64,000 bases of DNA from Patescibacteria group bacterium (GTDB lineage Bacteria; Patescibacteria; ABY1; UBA10025; JAHIVO01). The notes beneath the pieces were generated by a model that worked only from the letters and a program-made list of their open reading frames with translations, was not told the DNA's origin and did not search any database. The stretch spans positions 346,785-410,784 of the forward strand of contig JAQULM010000001.1 of assembly GCA_028718605.1 (NCBI GenBank), read 5' to 3'. Shown here in pieces: positions 1 through 8,722 of the stretch. The position numbers were made by a program, and so were the translations under genes. Positions within the stretch are counted from its first letter, which is position 1; each line of letters starts with the position of its first letter.

Positions 1-178
1 GAGAATCAAGCGTGATAAACTCGGGGTACTGCCGTTCAAGGCCTTCCAGTTCATGTTTCAGCGAATCCAGCGCCGCATCAGAAATCTCCTCCCGATCCAA
101 AACATGGTAGAGGTACCGGTGATGGTTAATCTCTGCTTTAAGCTTTTGTATGCGTATCTGCGCTGCATGGCGATCCAT
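1..178 (-). CDS. ligA: NAD-dependent DNA ligase, N-terminal part (3' end off window)
   Basis: Only the first 59 codons are present; the gene continues beyond base 1. The translation begins MDRHAAQIRIQKL and contains HHRYLYHVLDREEISDAALD, which matches the LigA Ia domain that binds the NMN half of NAD+ (family pattern: Y..Y.....P.I.D..YD). LigA seals DNA nicks with NAD+ as cofactor. The start is the ATG at 178, with a GAGAG run a few bases upstream. It lies 27 bp downstream of the pilX-like gene on the same strand, so it may be read through from the pilus operon. The family call rests on a short but characteristic segment. Confidence 0.85.
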   Translation of the reverse strand, partial: MDRHAAQIRIQKLKAEINHHRYLYHVLDREEISDAALDSLKHELEGLERQYPEFITLDS

Positions 179-205
179 AACGTCTCTCGTCCCATTCAAG
201 CACCC

Positions 206-1777
206 TTAATAGCAGTCGGGAAAAAGTGGCGCTGTCGTAACTTGGTAAAAATCAATCACAACAAGATCACTTGTACCCTCCATCCAGCCAGTTCCTGAAT
301 AGGGAAATGGGTTCTGGATCTGGCCGTACGGATGGTTGGTTACTCGGATTGTTCTGCTCGGATCATCGGCCGACAGTGCTGGATCTCCAAGCGAAAATGT
401 GTCAGGGATCGTACACGATACCCATTCCACTTCTGTCGAGCTATCCATCTCGCCGACAGCAAGATCATCAATAACGACGGCTACGCCATTCACTTCAACT
501 TCAATATCTCTCCCCTTGCAGAGCGTCTCCACAATCGGATCTGGCAGTGGACCGCCGCCGTCACCACACTGATATCCAATCCGCAATGAGACATAATAGC
601 CGTTTCCTTCCGGTACCGTGTCCGGAATCGGAGCGATAAATCCATAATTTTGCCAGTTGCTTGTTGACACCTCCCCCCAATAACTCTGCGGCCGTATTTC
701 GCACGTGCCATCGTAGAACTGGCCAGGCGCACCATCCTCCGCCCAACACGCAATGTTAACCGTCCCGTCCGGGCACCACCCTTGCCATCCATTCGCCATG
801 CACGTTGCGCATGACGTCGTCTCGAGCGGGCATTGTGGGCCTGCCGCCGTCAACCCCACACTCATTTCCAACGCTCCCGAAGAATACGTCTGCCTGTTCA
901 AGACAATATCTTTCACGATCTCCCCTTCACTATACAGGACGTAGTCATACAATCCGGCAAGCGGCACCTTCCAGGGCACTGTCGCGGTGATCGACTGCTT
1001 GAAACTCGAAACCTGGCCGACTGAATTGACCGCGATTTCAGACGGAAGGTCTGTTACGCGGTTGCCCTGGCCGTTCTCCGCGTCAAAAGGGATAACGCTT
1101 AAATCAGACAGGTCGCCGGTTTCCGATGACGAAGGCACAGCCTTAAATGCCTTGACGCGCATGCGGTACCCCACGGGCGAGATCGTCGAAAATACATCGA
1201 GCCGGGGAATAATCCACCCACGGCCGGTAATCGGATTGGGCTCGAGGTCGCTCGGCCCGATCGCAATCCGCGTGTTTTCTGAAGGGCCAATCTGGCCATT
1301 CTCATCCCACGCAATCCAGGAAACTTCAGCCCAACTCGCAGGATTATCACCCTCATTCAGTATCTCCACGGACCGAACCGTACTGTCAGCGAGCGGGTCA
1401 ATGGCATTATAATAATCAGCCTGCACATACTGGTTCTCTTGAACCGTCTCGTGTTCAATAAACGAGGACGCCATATCGGTCCCGGAATTATCATAGGTTG
1501 CGCTGCTGTCAAGCGTATCATTCTGCGATCGGATACGGTCGCGTGCCGTTCCGACAGTTTCCGTACCGCTTTCTCGGGTAACGCGTACCGTGTACAGGCC
1601 ACGCTCAACGCCTGATTCAGCGCCATAGAATGCGACGGTCGCATCCGTTGCCATGGTCGTAAGCCTCAATTCATTTACTACAATGATGGAAATAGTAATC
1701 GCGATTGCAGTGATAAATGAAATCACAAGTAGCGCATAGAGCAACACCTGTCCATCTTGTTTATTCAGTACCTTCAT
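206..1777 (-). CDS. PilX-like type IV pilus assembly protein, large
   Basis: 523 residues. Residues 8-35 form one hydrophobic segment, followed by NELRLTTMATDATVAFYGAE, the signature of PilX N-terminal proteins (a minor-pilin relative whose stalk helix ends in AF.GAE.G.E). The rest is an extracellular region with a Cys-rich part near residues 310-360 (CPLETTSCATC). It is the last gene of the minor pilin group, 7 bp after the PilW-like gene, with an AGGTG Shine-Dalgarno sequence in that gap. PilX-type minor pilins sit at the pilus tip and help prime assembly. It is much longer than proteobacterial PilX (about 180 residues), so the C-terminal part may be an adhesive or tip domain; that is inference. 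Confidence 0.72.
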   Translation of the reverse strand: MKVLNKQDGQVLLYALLVISFITAIAITISIIVVNELRLTTMATDATVAFYGAESGVERGLYTVRVTRESGTETVGTARDRIRSQNDTLDSSATYDNSGTDMASSFIEHETVQENQYVQADYYNAIDPLADSTVRSVEILNEGDNPASWAEVSWIAWDENGQIGPSENTRIAIGPSDLEPNPITGRGWIIPRLDVFSTISPVGYRMRVKAFKAVPSSSETGDLSDLSVIPFDAENGQGNRVTDLPSEIAVNSVGQVSSFKQSITATVPWKVPLAGLYDYVLYSEGEIVKDIVLNRQTYSSGALEMSVGLTAAGPQCPLETTSCATCMANGWQGWCPDGTVNIACWAEDGAPGQFYDGTCEIRPQSYWGEVSTSNWQNYGFIAPIPDTVPEGNGYYVSLRIGYQCGDGGGPLPDPIVETLCKGRDIEVEVNGVAVVIDDLAVGEMDSSTEVEWVSCTIPDTFSLGDPALSADDPSRTIRVTNHPYGQIQNPFPYSGTGWMEGTSDLVVIDFYQVTTAPLFPDCY

Positions 1778-1784
1778 ATGGCAC

Positions 1785-2561
1785 CTAATAATTGGTGTTC
1801 AAAACTTGCCCCTGCAGAATCCGCGACGAAACTGTTGTCTGCATAGATATTGTCCTGCCAGCTACGGGAATTTTTTCATCCGTACTGACCGCTGAAAATA
1901 CGATACGGACTTTTGGCTGGAAATTGTCTCCGTCGGTGTAATATTCACACCGCGTATCTCCTGCAACATCACACCGGTAAGAATCATAACCGCTTGCGCA
2001 ATCACTGTCGTCATCGCAACTTCGCTCGGCAACCGTGCTGAAAGGGTCTGCGCTTGGGGTGATAGAAAAACGCAGCGCCTGGACTTGGACGTTGGCGGGA
2101 GTTATATTGGCCCACCCCGTACCGCCAATGAGCGCACAATCCCCCAGGTTCACTTCTTCGCAATATTGGACCCCGCTGCCATCGCAAGCATCGCCAGTCC
2201 GGCGGAAAAATACCGACCTGCCTACCTGGTCAGTCAGCGCAAGAATGCAATTATCCGTAGCGGCGGCAGGGTGAAGATCGATCGCCGCCGGAGTCCCGCT
2301 ATAAAACGAGTAATCTATTTTACCGAGGCGCACTTCCTGGGCCATGGCTTCAAACAAATACCGCGTATCGCTTTGCAGTTTCTGCTGCGCGACAGTCCTG
2401 CGTTGGGACGCATTGATAATGACGTACACATTGATGACAAGCAAGCCTACCATCACAAAAATTGACAGCGATATGATCATCTCAATAAGCGTAAACCCAG
2501 CGCTGCCTTTCGGCTTCAGGAATCGCATCAAATTATAGTGGGTGGTATAGTTCGTATTCAT
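1785..2561 (-). CDS. PilW/GspJ-like minor pilin
   Basis: 258 residues with a class III prepilin signal: cleavage site in SAG|FTLIEMIISLSIFVMVG at about residues 20-40, with Glu at mature position 5. The long hydrophobic helix and the following RRTVAQQKLQSDTRYLFEAM are typical of GspJ/PilW. PilD from this same operon should cleave and methylate it. The C-terminal half carries a Cys motif, CDDDSDCASGYDSYRC, that resembles motifs in the giant secreted proteins of this window. It is 7 bp downstream of the PilV-like gene and 7 bp upstream of the PilX-like gene. I chose the first ATG; residue 12 is an alternative. Confidence 0.82.
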   Translation of the reverse strand: MNTNYTTHYNLMRFLKPKGSAGFTLIEMIISLSIFVMVGLLVINVYVIINASQRRTVAQQKLQSDTRYLFEAMAQEVRLGKIDYSFYSGTPAAIDLHPAAATDNCILALTDQVGRSVFFRRTGDACDGSGVQYCEEVNLGDCALIGGTGWANITPANVQVQALRFSITPSADPFSTVAERSCDDDSDCASGYDSYRCDVAGDTRCEYYTDGDNFQPKVRIVFSAVSTDEKIPVAGRTISMQTTVSSRILQGQVLNTNY

Positions 2562-2568
2562 CGTACTA

Positions 2569-3192
2569 TTAAATCACCTGCCAATTATACAGCCGGTCTT
2601 CGAGCACTTCTTTCGTATGGGAATCACTCTTCGGCCAACGGATCTCTACGAGCACGCGGACGCCGATCTCGGTAGCGTACCCGCTATATTCACCGTTACC
2701 GCACGTGTCAGTAGTACCGGGATCTGCGATCATTTCCCCATCCGCCCCATCGCCACAAATCGGATTCAAATATACTACACGATAAAATTCCGTTGGACTG
2801 CCTCCCGGCGCCAGAGCCCCCTGAACATACATGGTGTTATCAAACCAAACTCTGGCGGCAGGATCGGAAAATCCAGTTGACACCACGAGCTCGGTTGGAG
2901 CCGTCGCCCAATTCGGAGGGTCAATCCGCGGAACCGTAACAGCTCCGACAGCCAATCCGCTGTCCCATGACGTGCTCGGCTGCGGATTGAGCCAGTTGCT
3001 ATCCCGCATATTACGAGCAATTTCGATCGCCTCACGGGCAAGATTCGAAGCAATGAGCCGATTGCGGCTCTCCTTGGATGCGCGGATGCTCGTTACGATA
3101 AGAACGGCTGTCGCAACGAGCGCAATGACAAGTATGGTAATAGCAACCAGCATTTCTAGAATAGTTTGGCCACGATTGTTGATTTTTCTCAT
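2569..3192 (-). CDS. PilV/GspI-like minor pilin
   Basis: 207 residues. The N-terminus MRKINNRGQTILEMLVAITI is a prepilin signal with cleavage after Gly8. Mature residue 1 is Gln rather than the usual Phe/Met, but Glu5 is kept. The stalk helix and AREAIEIARNMRDSNWL (about 67-83) are characteristic of PilV/GspI-type pseudopilins. It follows the FimT-like gene by 13 bp and precedes the PilW-like gene by 7 bp, the order usual for minor pilin operons. Expected role: part of the initiating tip complex of the pilus. Confidence 0.78.
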   Translation of the reverse strand: MRKINNRGQTILEMLVAITILVIALVATAVLIVTSIRASKESRNRLIASNLAREAIEIARNMRDSNWLNPQPSTSWDSGLAVGAVTVPRIDPPNWATAPTELVVSTGFSDPAARVWFDNTMYVQGALAPGGSPTEFYRVVYLNPICGDGADGEMIADPGTTDTCGNGEYSGYATEIGVRVLVEIRWPKSDSHTKEVLEDRLYNWQVI

Positions 3193-3205
3193 ACATGTAT
3201 TGGGC

Positions 3206-3934
3206 TTAGAGCGAACATTCCCCCATGCTTTCGCTGATCTGGCCGGAAATTCTGTTGATTACCACCTTCCGGCACACACTTGAAACATAGTCGCTCTGAA
3301 CGAGGATCTCAAGAAGATTAATCGGCTGATCGCTCGCGTCACGCGCCTCGGAACCATTGAGGAAAAAACGGACGCGCCCCTCCGGAGGCTCGAATGTTAC
3401 ATCGAGCGTGACAGCAGCGGACGGTATGTAGGCATCATTCCCTAATGCAAATTGCGCGAGGTGTATGCCTAACGGCGTCAGGTTCTCCTCAATCACACTG
3501 TAGTTCTCGGCGGAACCGTCATACACACCATTGCCATCAGTATCACCAAATACAATATATCCCTCAGTAGAAGCCATACGAACCCCATACCCGCCGACGG
3601 GTACCGATTGCCGGCACTCGCCGTTTGCCCCCGAATCGATCTTGCAGTATTCACTGCTGTTGCATGGATCAAACTCGTGTGCTGTCGAATTTGCTCGGCA
3701 GAAAAAAATGCTGTTTCCGCCGATAGTATACGTCTGCGCAAGGCGGAACCGTTGCTGCAGTTGCGTGCCTGCTTGGCGGAGATCGTTTGACTGCTCTCCG
3801 CGATGAAAGTTGACCATCACGAGAGTCGTCAGCAAGCTGATCATGGCGAGCACGACGAGGAGTTCGGCGAGCGTAAAGCCGCTTTCGTCGGCATGGCATG
3901 GCTTCTTAAAATGAAATAGCCGTTGTGTACGCAT
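3206..3934 (-). CDS. FimT/GspH-like minor pilin
   Basis: 242 residues from the ATG at 3934, which has GGAGA about 11 bases upstream; an upstream in-frame start at 3994 has no such site and would lie deeper in pilD. The prepilin motif is ESG|FTLAELLVVLAMISL with Glu at mature position 5. The C-terminal part has six-strand-like character and ends in NRISGQISESMGECSL, like the GspH/FimT C-terminal strand. A Cys-rich loop (CNSSEYCKIDSGANGEC) sits near the middle. The start overlaps the end of pilD by 29 bp, implying coupled translation. Confidence 0.78.
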   Translation of the reverse strand: MRTQRLFHFKKPCHADESGFTLAELLVVLAMISLLTTLVMVNFHRGEQSNDLRQAGTQLQQRFRLAQTYTIGGNSIFFCRANSTAHEFDPCNSSEYCKIDSGANGECRQSVPVGGYGVRMASTEGYIVFGDTDGNGVYDGSAENYSVIEENLTPLGIHLAQFALGNDAYIPSAAVTLDVTFEPPEGRVRFFLNGSEARDASDQPINLLEILVQSDYVSSVCRKVVINRISGQISESMGECSL

Positions 3935-4658
3935 CGAGTATTCTGTCTCCAAATATAAAGACGAGGATCGTTGCTGCCGCCAAGAACGTACCAAATGGCA
4001 CCTTGCTCTTCCAACCCTTCCTGTGGGATGCGATCAGGCCGACGCCGACGAGTGAACCGAGCACGTATGCCATAAAAAGGGCTATGAGGAGTTTCTGGTA
4101 CCCGAGCATCGCCCCCATAACCGCGCCGAGGCGTATGTCGCCGCCGCCGATCCATTTTCCCCGGGAAACCGCATACTGGAGGGAAAAAAATCCGCCGCCG
4201 ATCGCTACCCCAATCACCAAGCTGAGAATGCTGATATCAAGGACAAACAGGGACCCGACGATCGCGATGCAAAACGCAGGTATGCTCACGCGGTCTAAAA
4301 TCAAGTAGTACCTCAAATCGTAAACAAAAATTATTATCAGAAGAGAAGCGTAAGCCAGTAATACATAAAATTCTGCCGACAGATCGAAACGCCAGTATAA
4401 TGCGAGGAATGTTAGCGCTGTGCCGATTTCAACGAGCGGATACTGCCAGGATATCCCCTTCCTGCAGTACCTGCATTTCCCCCAAAGCATAAAAAAACTG
4501 ATGACCGGTACGAGATCCCGCCACCCAAGGTCGTGTTTGCAGAGCGGGCAATACGAACGGCCCTTCATAAAGCTTACGCCGGCGTGCAGACGGTAAATCA
4601 CGGCATTTAAAAAACTGCCCACCACTAACCCCAAAATGAGTACAAGCGCAACGACCAT
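3906..4658 (-). CDS. pilD: Prepilin peptidase / N-methyltransferase
   Basis: 250 residues, about the usual length of PilD (A24A family) and almost wholly hydrophobic with about eight membrane segments. Two CxxC pairs at C37/C40 and C62/C65 form the zinc-binding cytoplasmic domain linked to methyltransferase activity. The catalytic aspartates are visible as D114 in VYDLRYYLILD and D174 in GGGDIRLG. It removes the leader peptide of prepilins and methylates the new N-terminus. GAGAGG lies four bases before the ATG. Genes for at least six candidate substrates are in this window. Confidence 0.95.
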   Translation of the reverse strand: MVVALVLILGLVVGSFLNAVIYRLHAGVSFMKGRSYCPLCKHDLGWRDLVPVISFFMLWGKCRYCRKGISWQYPLVEIGTALTFLALYWRFDLSAEFYVLLAYASLLIIIFVYDLRYYLILDRVSIPAFCIAIVGSLFVLDISILSLVIGVAIGGGFFSLQYAVSRGKWIGGGDIRLGAVMGAMLGYQKLLIALFMAYVLGSLVGVGLIASHRKGWKSKVPFGTFLAAATILVFIFGDRILDAYTTAISF

Positions 4659-4736
4659 AGTACCTCTCAGTATACCAAAAATAGCTCGAAAAAGGAATGT
4701 TCATTCGACATATCGAGCGCCACCATCGTACTTTTT

Positions 4737-5159
4737 TTATCGAATTCCGCTCGGGGAAAGCACGTGCTTGCCTGCGCTGAGGTCCTGGTACTCCTTTTCA
4801 AGCTGAAACGTAACTCCGTATTTGTCAGCCGCGGGAACCTCGCTTACCGTATAGCGGTACTTCCCCGGATCTTTGATTTCAGCAATCGACGAAATATACG
4901 TTCCCAGATTGCACTGAGACACAACCATTCCCTTTGTGTTGCACCCGCTTTCAGCCGCTCCTTCATAGCTCGCAGTATCACTAAACAGAAGCTCGAAAGC
5001 GGCCTGCACCCGTGCCATATCAGAAAGCCGCATGGCATCACGTGCTTTCGCGCGCTCATTGTTAATGAGGAAAAAAGCGCCCCCGATAACGATGCAAAAA
5101 ACACCGGCTATTATAATTATCGCGGGCAATGAGATCCCTTTCTGTGATGGAACGTGCAT
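4737..5159 (-). CDS. Pilin-like protein lacking Glu5
   Basis: 140 residues. Short basic N-terminus, then KG|ISLPAIIIIAGVFCIVIGGAFF and a helix with ARDAMRLSDMARVQAAFELLF, the same register as ARDARRVSDLSQLRLGLALYF in the neighbouring pilin. It is therefore a pilin/GspG-fold protein. However, the canonical Glu at mature position 5 is absent (Ala there, Pro at 4), which should weaken processing or packing into the pilus core. It lies between the pilin at 5209 and pilD. It could be a non-core subunit or an anchored regulator. Confidence 0.7.
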   Translation of the reverse strand: MHVPSQKGISLPAIIIIAGVFCIVIGGAFFLINNERAKARDAMRLSDMARVQAAFELLFSDTASYEGAAESGCNTKGMVVSQCNLGTYISSIAEIKDPGKYRYTVSEVPAADKYGVTFQLEKEYQDLSAGKHVLSPSGIR

Positions 5160-5208
5160 AAGGTATTAAGGTATATGGTATTAAATATGGTTCACTCTTA
5201 AGGAACGC

Positions 5209-5697
5209 TTAACCCCCTGGTAATGTATCGCATGACGCCGATTCACCGAAAACACCAGTGGAATAAAAAAACCGGGATGTATAATTCACGCTTTCCTTAT
5301 AAAAACACAAGATATAGTTCCGGTGTTCAAGCGTCTCGTTTGTATCATAGAAATAATGATAGTTGGCGTTATTGATCGGGTCGATGATACGACGTCCAAG
5401 ATGCACAGGAACGAGCGGGTTACCAATCTCTGAAAAAACCGATCCATCGACTCCCGCATTACTCAGGTCCGGCCCGTTACCGCCGTTTGCGACGGGTGTA
5501 GGATACGCCTTGTGATCTTCGAAGTAGAGTGCGAGCCCGAGCCGAAGTTGGGAAAGATCTGAAACGCGCCGCGCATCACGCGCGGACTCATTCGCATCGC
5601 GGAGGCTGGTAAGCCCCATAACGGCAAGGATGCCGATAATCGCGATAACAACGAGCAATTCGATGAGCGTGAAACCGCGGTGAGATTTGGATACCAT
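5209..5697 (-). CDS. Type IV pilin (GspG-like)
   Basis: 162 residues. Class III signal MVSKSHRG|FTLIELLVVIAIIGI with cleavage after Gly8 and Glu at mature position 5, followed by the GspG-like ARDARRVSDLSQLRLGLALY helix and a proline-containing loop (YPTPVANGG). The C-terminal region has a Cys pair (CFYKESVNYT, CDTLPGG). It is the first gene after a consensus promoter at 5725-5752 and heads the minor pilin/pilD group. No clear Shine-Dalgarno precedes the ATG. It may be a structural pilin or the major pilin of a second pilus. Confidence 0.88.
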   Translation of the reverse strand: MVSKSHRGFTLIELLVVIAIIGILAVMGLTSLRDANESARDARRVSDLSQLRLGLALYFEDHKAYPTPVANGGNGPDLSNAGVDGSVFSEIGNPLVPVHLGRRIIDPINNANYHYFYDTNETLEHRNYILCFYKESVNYTSRFFYSTGVFGESASCDTLPGG

Positions 5698-5724
5698 ATA
5701 AACAATTATATCGACTATACGGTT

Positions 5725-5752
5725 ATTATAGCGTAGCCGAAACCAGCGTCAA
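5725..5752 (-). promoter_or_regulatory. Promoter of the pilin/pilD/minor pilin operon
   Basis: On the minus strand TTGACG, 16 bases, then a perfect TATAAT. The predicted start of transcription is about 20-25 bases before the pilin ATG at 5697. Confidence 0.65.
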
Positions 5753-5764
5753 TCAACAGAGTAA

Positions 5765-8722
5765 CTACTCAGTTTGCGCATCCGAATATTCTTCCGGCGG
5801 CTGATAAGCTTTATCAAACATGGCGGCTTCCCCAAAATGCTTCGCCGCGCTCTCAGTATCCCCGAGTGAATCATAGATATGCCCGAGCCTGCCATGAAGC
5901 AACCCAATCTCATACAGTATCTCCTCTCTATCCTGCACGACCCAAATCTGCGAATCGCGAAGCGATGGATCATACCGTGAAACTGCATCCTCGAGCAGTA
6001 CGCGCGCCTCCTCGATTCGGTCGCTGTACGCGTAGGCAGAAGAAAGTAAAAAGTACAGCACTGGCTTGCCGATAGGGTTCAGCTCAATCCCCCGCTTCAA
6101 ATACCGTTCAGCCGCCGCGTAGTCTTTGGCGAGAAGATAGTAACGGCCAAGGCGTTCGTACGGTCTCCAGTCATGGCTGCTGAGGCTGATCGTCCGCTCA
6201 AATTCTGAAACGAACAGTTGCCGGTACAACGATACGTTCTGGGCATCCGTCGCGAGGTAGTACGCCTGCGCAAGGCCGTAGTGTAAGTCGTAATTCAATG
6301 GGTCCAGGCGCTGCGCAGTCTTCAGCGATGAGAGTGCGGCATCGTACTCGAGATCTTCCATCTGGCGGATGCCGGCGGTCTGCAATGTTGATGAGGCGAA
6401 CAGCAATAAACCGCCGAGCATGCCAAGGGCAGCCATGGCGGGAAGGGCCGTGCGGACCGCGCCGCTATAAACTGCGCCGACCGCTCCGCGTGAAATTGCT
6501 GGCTGTTCTCGCCCACGCTGGATTAGAAATAGTTTATACACGCATCCGAGGGTTATAAAAAAAATGATTAGGTTGGTCGGGAACTGCCAATCAAGTTCCA
6601 CGAAACCGTGCGTCAGCGCGCCGAGGAGCCCCATGCTCAATCCAAGCATGAGCGCCTGGTCAGTTTTTCGCGTTAGCTGATGGATCTGCCGCAAACTGGC
6701 ACCAATGACAAAAAGAATTGATCCGACAAACCAAACAAATACAATACCGCCAACGATCCCCAATTCTGTAAAAAATTTCAGGTATATATTATGCGGATCA
6801 ATGGAATAATAACGGATATCTGTGAGGTACTGGCGGTACAAAATTTTATACGTCTCGAGCCCCGTGCCAATGATCGGGTGGTCGCGGAACGAATCAAGCG
6901 CACCCTGCCAGAAATGAAGTCGTGCCGTAACCGCATTTTCTTCCGGAGTTTCGGATGAAAAACCGACATCAGCGGCAACAGTAGACGGCGCAGTACCGGT
7001 CTGCCCGGCCTGGGCTTGTGCCTCCTTGACCTGTACCAACGCCCAGCGGCCCGCAACCACGATCAGCGCAATCATCCCAATAGTCAGGATAGTGCGAAGT
7101 ATCTTGCGCTTGCGCTGTATTGAAAAAAATAGTACCACCCCAAGCGGCACGATGCTCGATAACCATGCCCCGCGTGAATATGTCAGCACAAAAGTAAGCG
7201 TGAAGAGCGCCATCAGTGCGCCATAAGCTATCCGGCGCTTGGTTGTTTCCGCAAAAAGAAGGAATGAAAACGCAAGCGGCAAAGCGTACAGGAGAAATCC
7301 CGCAAACGGATTATGCTGATAAAACGTCGAAATCGCGCGCAGGTACCCGAAAAACTGCGTTTGGAGAAAAAAGTAAATTCCGATAATTGAAAGTATGACA
7401 GCGAGCAGTACGATAAGCGCGCCGATTTTCTGCGCTTCGGCGTGGGACGTAATAAGGTACACGGTGCCGAAAAACAGCGCAAGGTACGGCACCCAATGCA
7501 TGAATGCGGCATAGCTGTCGTACGGCGATACCGAATAGAGTATTGAAGCAAGCATTACTAAGAGAAGAAGCGCAAGCGGAAGTATAATATTGAATCGGAA
7601 TGGAATCTTCCCCTGCAGGGGTTGCTTCCCTGACCGGATGACGAAAAACAGAAACGCGAACGCCATGACGAATATAAACGTCTGGGCGAAGAGGTCGCGG
7701 CCACCGGTAAAAAAGCTCGGCACGATCGCGACAAGCGCGAGCATGATGACGGACATGAGCTCACGTGCGTTCTTGATTTCGAGGAAATAGTACAGGACCC
7801 CGAACCCCAAGGCGAATGCCCGGCCGATGATGAAAAATGGTGCGAGGGCACCCTCGATGAACCCGACTCGAAACCCGCGGACTGTCAGCGGCATAACCAG
7901 GGCGATGAGTATTGCTACTTCAGCAATCAGGGCATACCGGACTTCCGGAATCAACGGCAAGACTACGGCAGTGAGGCATGTACCGAAAAATCCAATAATC
8001 TGTGCTTTCAGTGTCTGCGGGGTATAGGAATCACGTAATAGTTTCCTCGGATAGTTTTTATACACGTCCATCCGCCAGTACGAACGCCAGAACTTTATCC
8101 GAAGGTAATCCATGAACTTTGTAGGATGATCGTGGTATACGATAGCACTCCGGGTAAAAACGATTCGGTGTTGTTTTTCAGATAACTTATATGCGAGTTG
8201 CACATCCTCACTCATCCGCAATTTTTCGTCAAATCCCTCAAGCGAACGGAAAACTTCCGCGCGAATCGCGCCCGCCGAGAAATCCATGAAATCCAGGCCT
8301 TTTGAGCGGGCCATTTTGTCATACCGCTCCTCAAACTCCACCTGCACGAGCCGCGCAACGATACCGGGCTGTTTTGTCCGATACACGCCCTTGACTGCTT
8401 GTACCGACGCATCGGCGAACGGCTTCGCCATTTCCTCGGCCCACTGCCTGTCGGCCTCACAATCAGCATCGATAAAAAGAAGGATATCACCACTTGCTTG
8501 GCGTGCCCCACAATTCCGTGCAGCTGCAGGTCCCCGGTTCGGCTCGCGGCAGTACCGGACACCAGAAAACTTTCGGACTACCCGCGCCGTAGCATCAGAA
8601 GAGCCATCGTCGATGACGATAATCTCGTATCTGTCTCGGGGGAGCGTCTGATGGAAGAGCGACTTCAGGCACCGTTCAATAGTCCTTTCGCCGTTAAATA
8701 CTGGGACAATTATGGAAATCAT
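5765..8722 (-). CDS. Three-part GT2 + O-antigen ligase/polymerase + TPR protein
   Basis: 985 residues. Residues 1-230 are a GT-A family 2 glycosyltransferase with DDGSSD (38-43), DADC (85-88) and an EDVQLAYK acidic motif near 190. Residues about 240-770 are a polytopic region with Wzy_C/WaaL-like signatures: TYSRGAWLSSIVPL, a large loop with RLHFWQGALDSFRDHPIIGTG, and DPHNIYLKFFTELGIVG. Residues about 800-985 contain TPR-like helices (AERYLKRGIELNPIGKP). Wzy_C proteins polymerise or ligate lipid-linked glycans, and some O-glycosylate pilins. It overlaps the upstream GT2 stop by one base (TAATG) and lies just upstream of the pilin operon, suggesting surface-protein or pilin glycosylation (inference). 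Confidence 0.88.
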   Translation of the reverse strand: MISIIVPVFNGERTIERCLKSLFHQTLPRDRYEIIVIDDGSSDATARVVRKFSGVRYCREPNRGPAAARNCGARQASGDILLFIDADCEADRQWAEEMAKPFADASVQAVKGVYRTKQPGIVARLVQVEFEERYDKMARSKGLDFMDFSAGAIRAEVFRSLEGFDEKLRMSEDVQLAYKLSEKQHRIVFTRSAIVYHDHPTKFMDYLRIKFWRSYWRMDVYKNYPRKLLRDSYTPQTLKAQIIGFFGTCLTAVVLPLIPEVRYALIAEVAILIALVMPLTVRGFRVGFIEGALAPFFIIGRAFALGFGVLYYFLEIKNARELMSVIMLALVAIVPSFFTGGRDLFAQTFIFVMAFAFLFFVIRSGKQPLQGKIPFRFNIILPLALLLLVMLASILYSVSPYDSYAAFMHWVPYLALFFGTVYLITSHAEAQKIGALIVLLAVILSIIGIYFFLQTQFFGYLRAISTFYQHNPFAGFLLYALPLAFSFLLFAETTKRRIAYGALMALFTLTFVLTYSRGAWLSSIVPLGVVLFFSIQRKRKILRTILTIGMIALIVVAGRWALVQVKEAQAQAGQTGTAPSTVAADVGFSSETPEENAVTARLHFWQGALDSFRDHPIIGTGLETYKILYRQYLTDIRYYSIDPHNIYLKFFTELGIVGGIVFVWFVGSILFVIGASLRQIHQLTRKTDQALMLGLSMGLLGALTHGFVELDWQFPTNLIIFFITLGCVYKLFLIQRGREQPAISRGAVGAVYSGAVRTALPAMAALGMLGGLLLFASSTLQTAGIRQMEDLEYDAALSSLKTAQRLDPLNYDLHYGLAQAYYLATDAQNVSLYRQLFVSEFERTISLSSHDWRPYERLGRYYLLAKDYAAAERYLKRGIELNPIGKPVLYFLLSSAYAYSDRIEEARVLLEDAVSRYDPSLRDSQIWVVQDREEILYEIGLLHGRLGHIYDSLGDTESAAKHFGEAAMFDKAYQPPEEYSDAQTE

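Noticed and set aside
3935..3994. Extended N-terminus for the FimT-like protein
   Set aside because: The ATG at 3934 has a good Shine-Dalgarno (GGAGA) and gives a normal prepilin leader; the extension lies within pilD and is not pilin-like.
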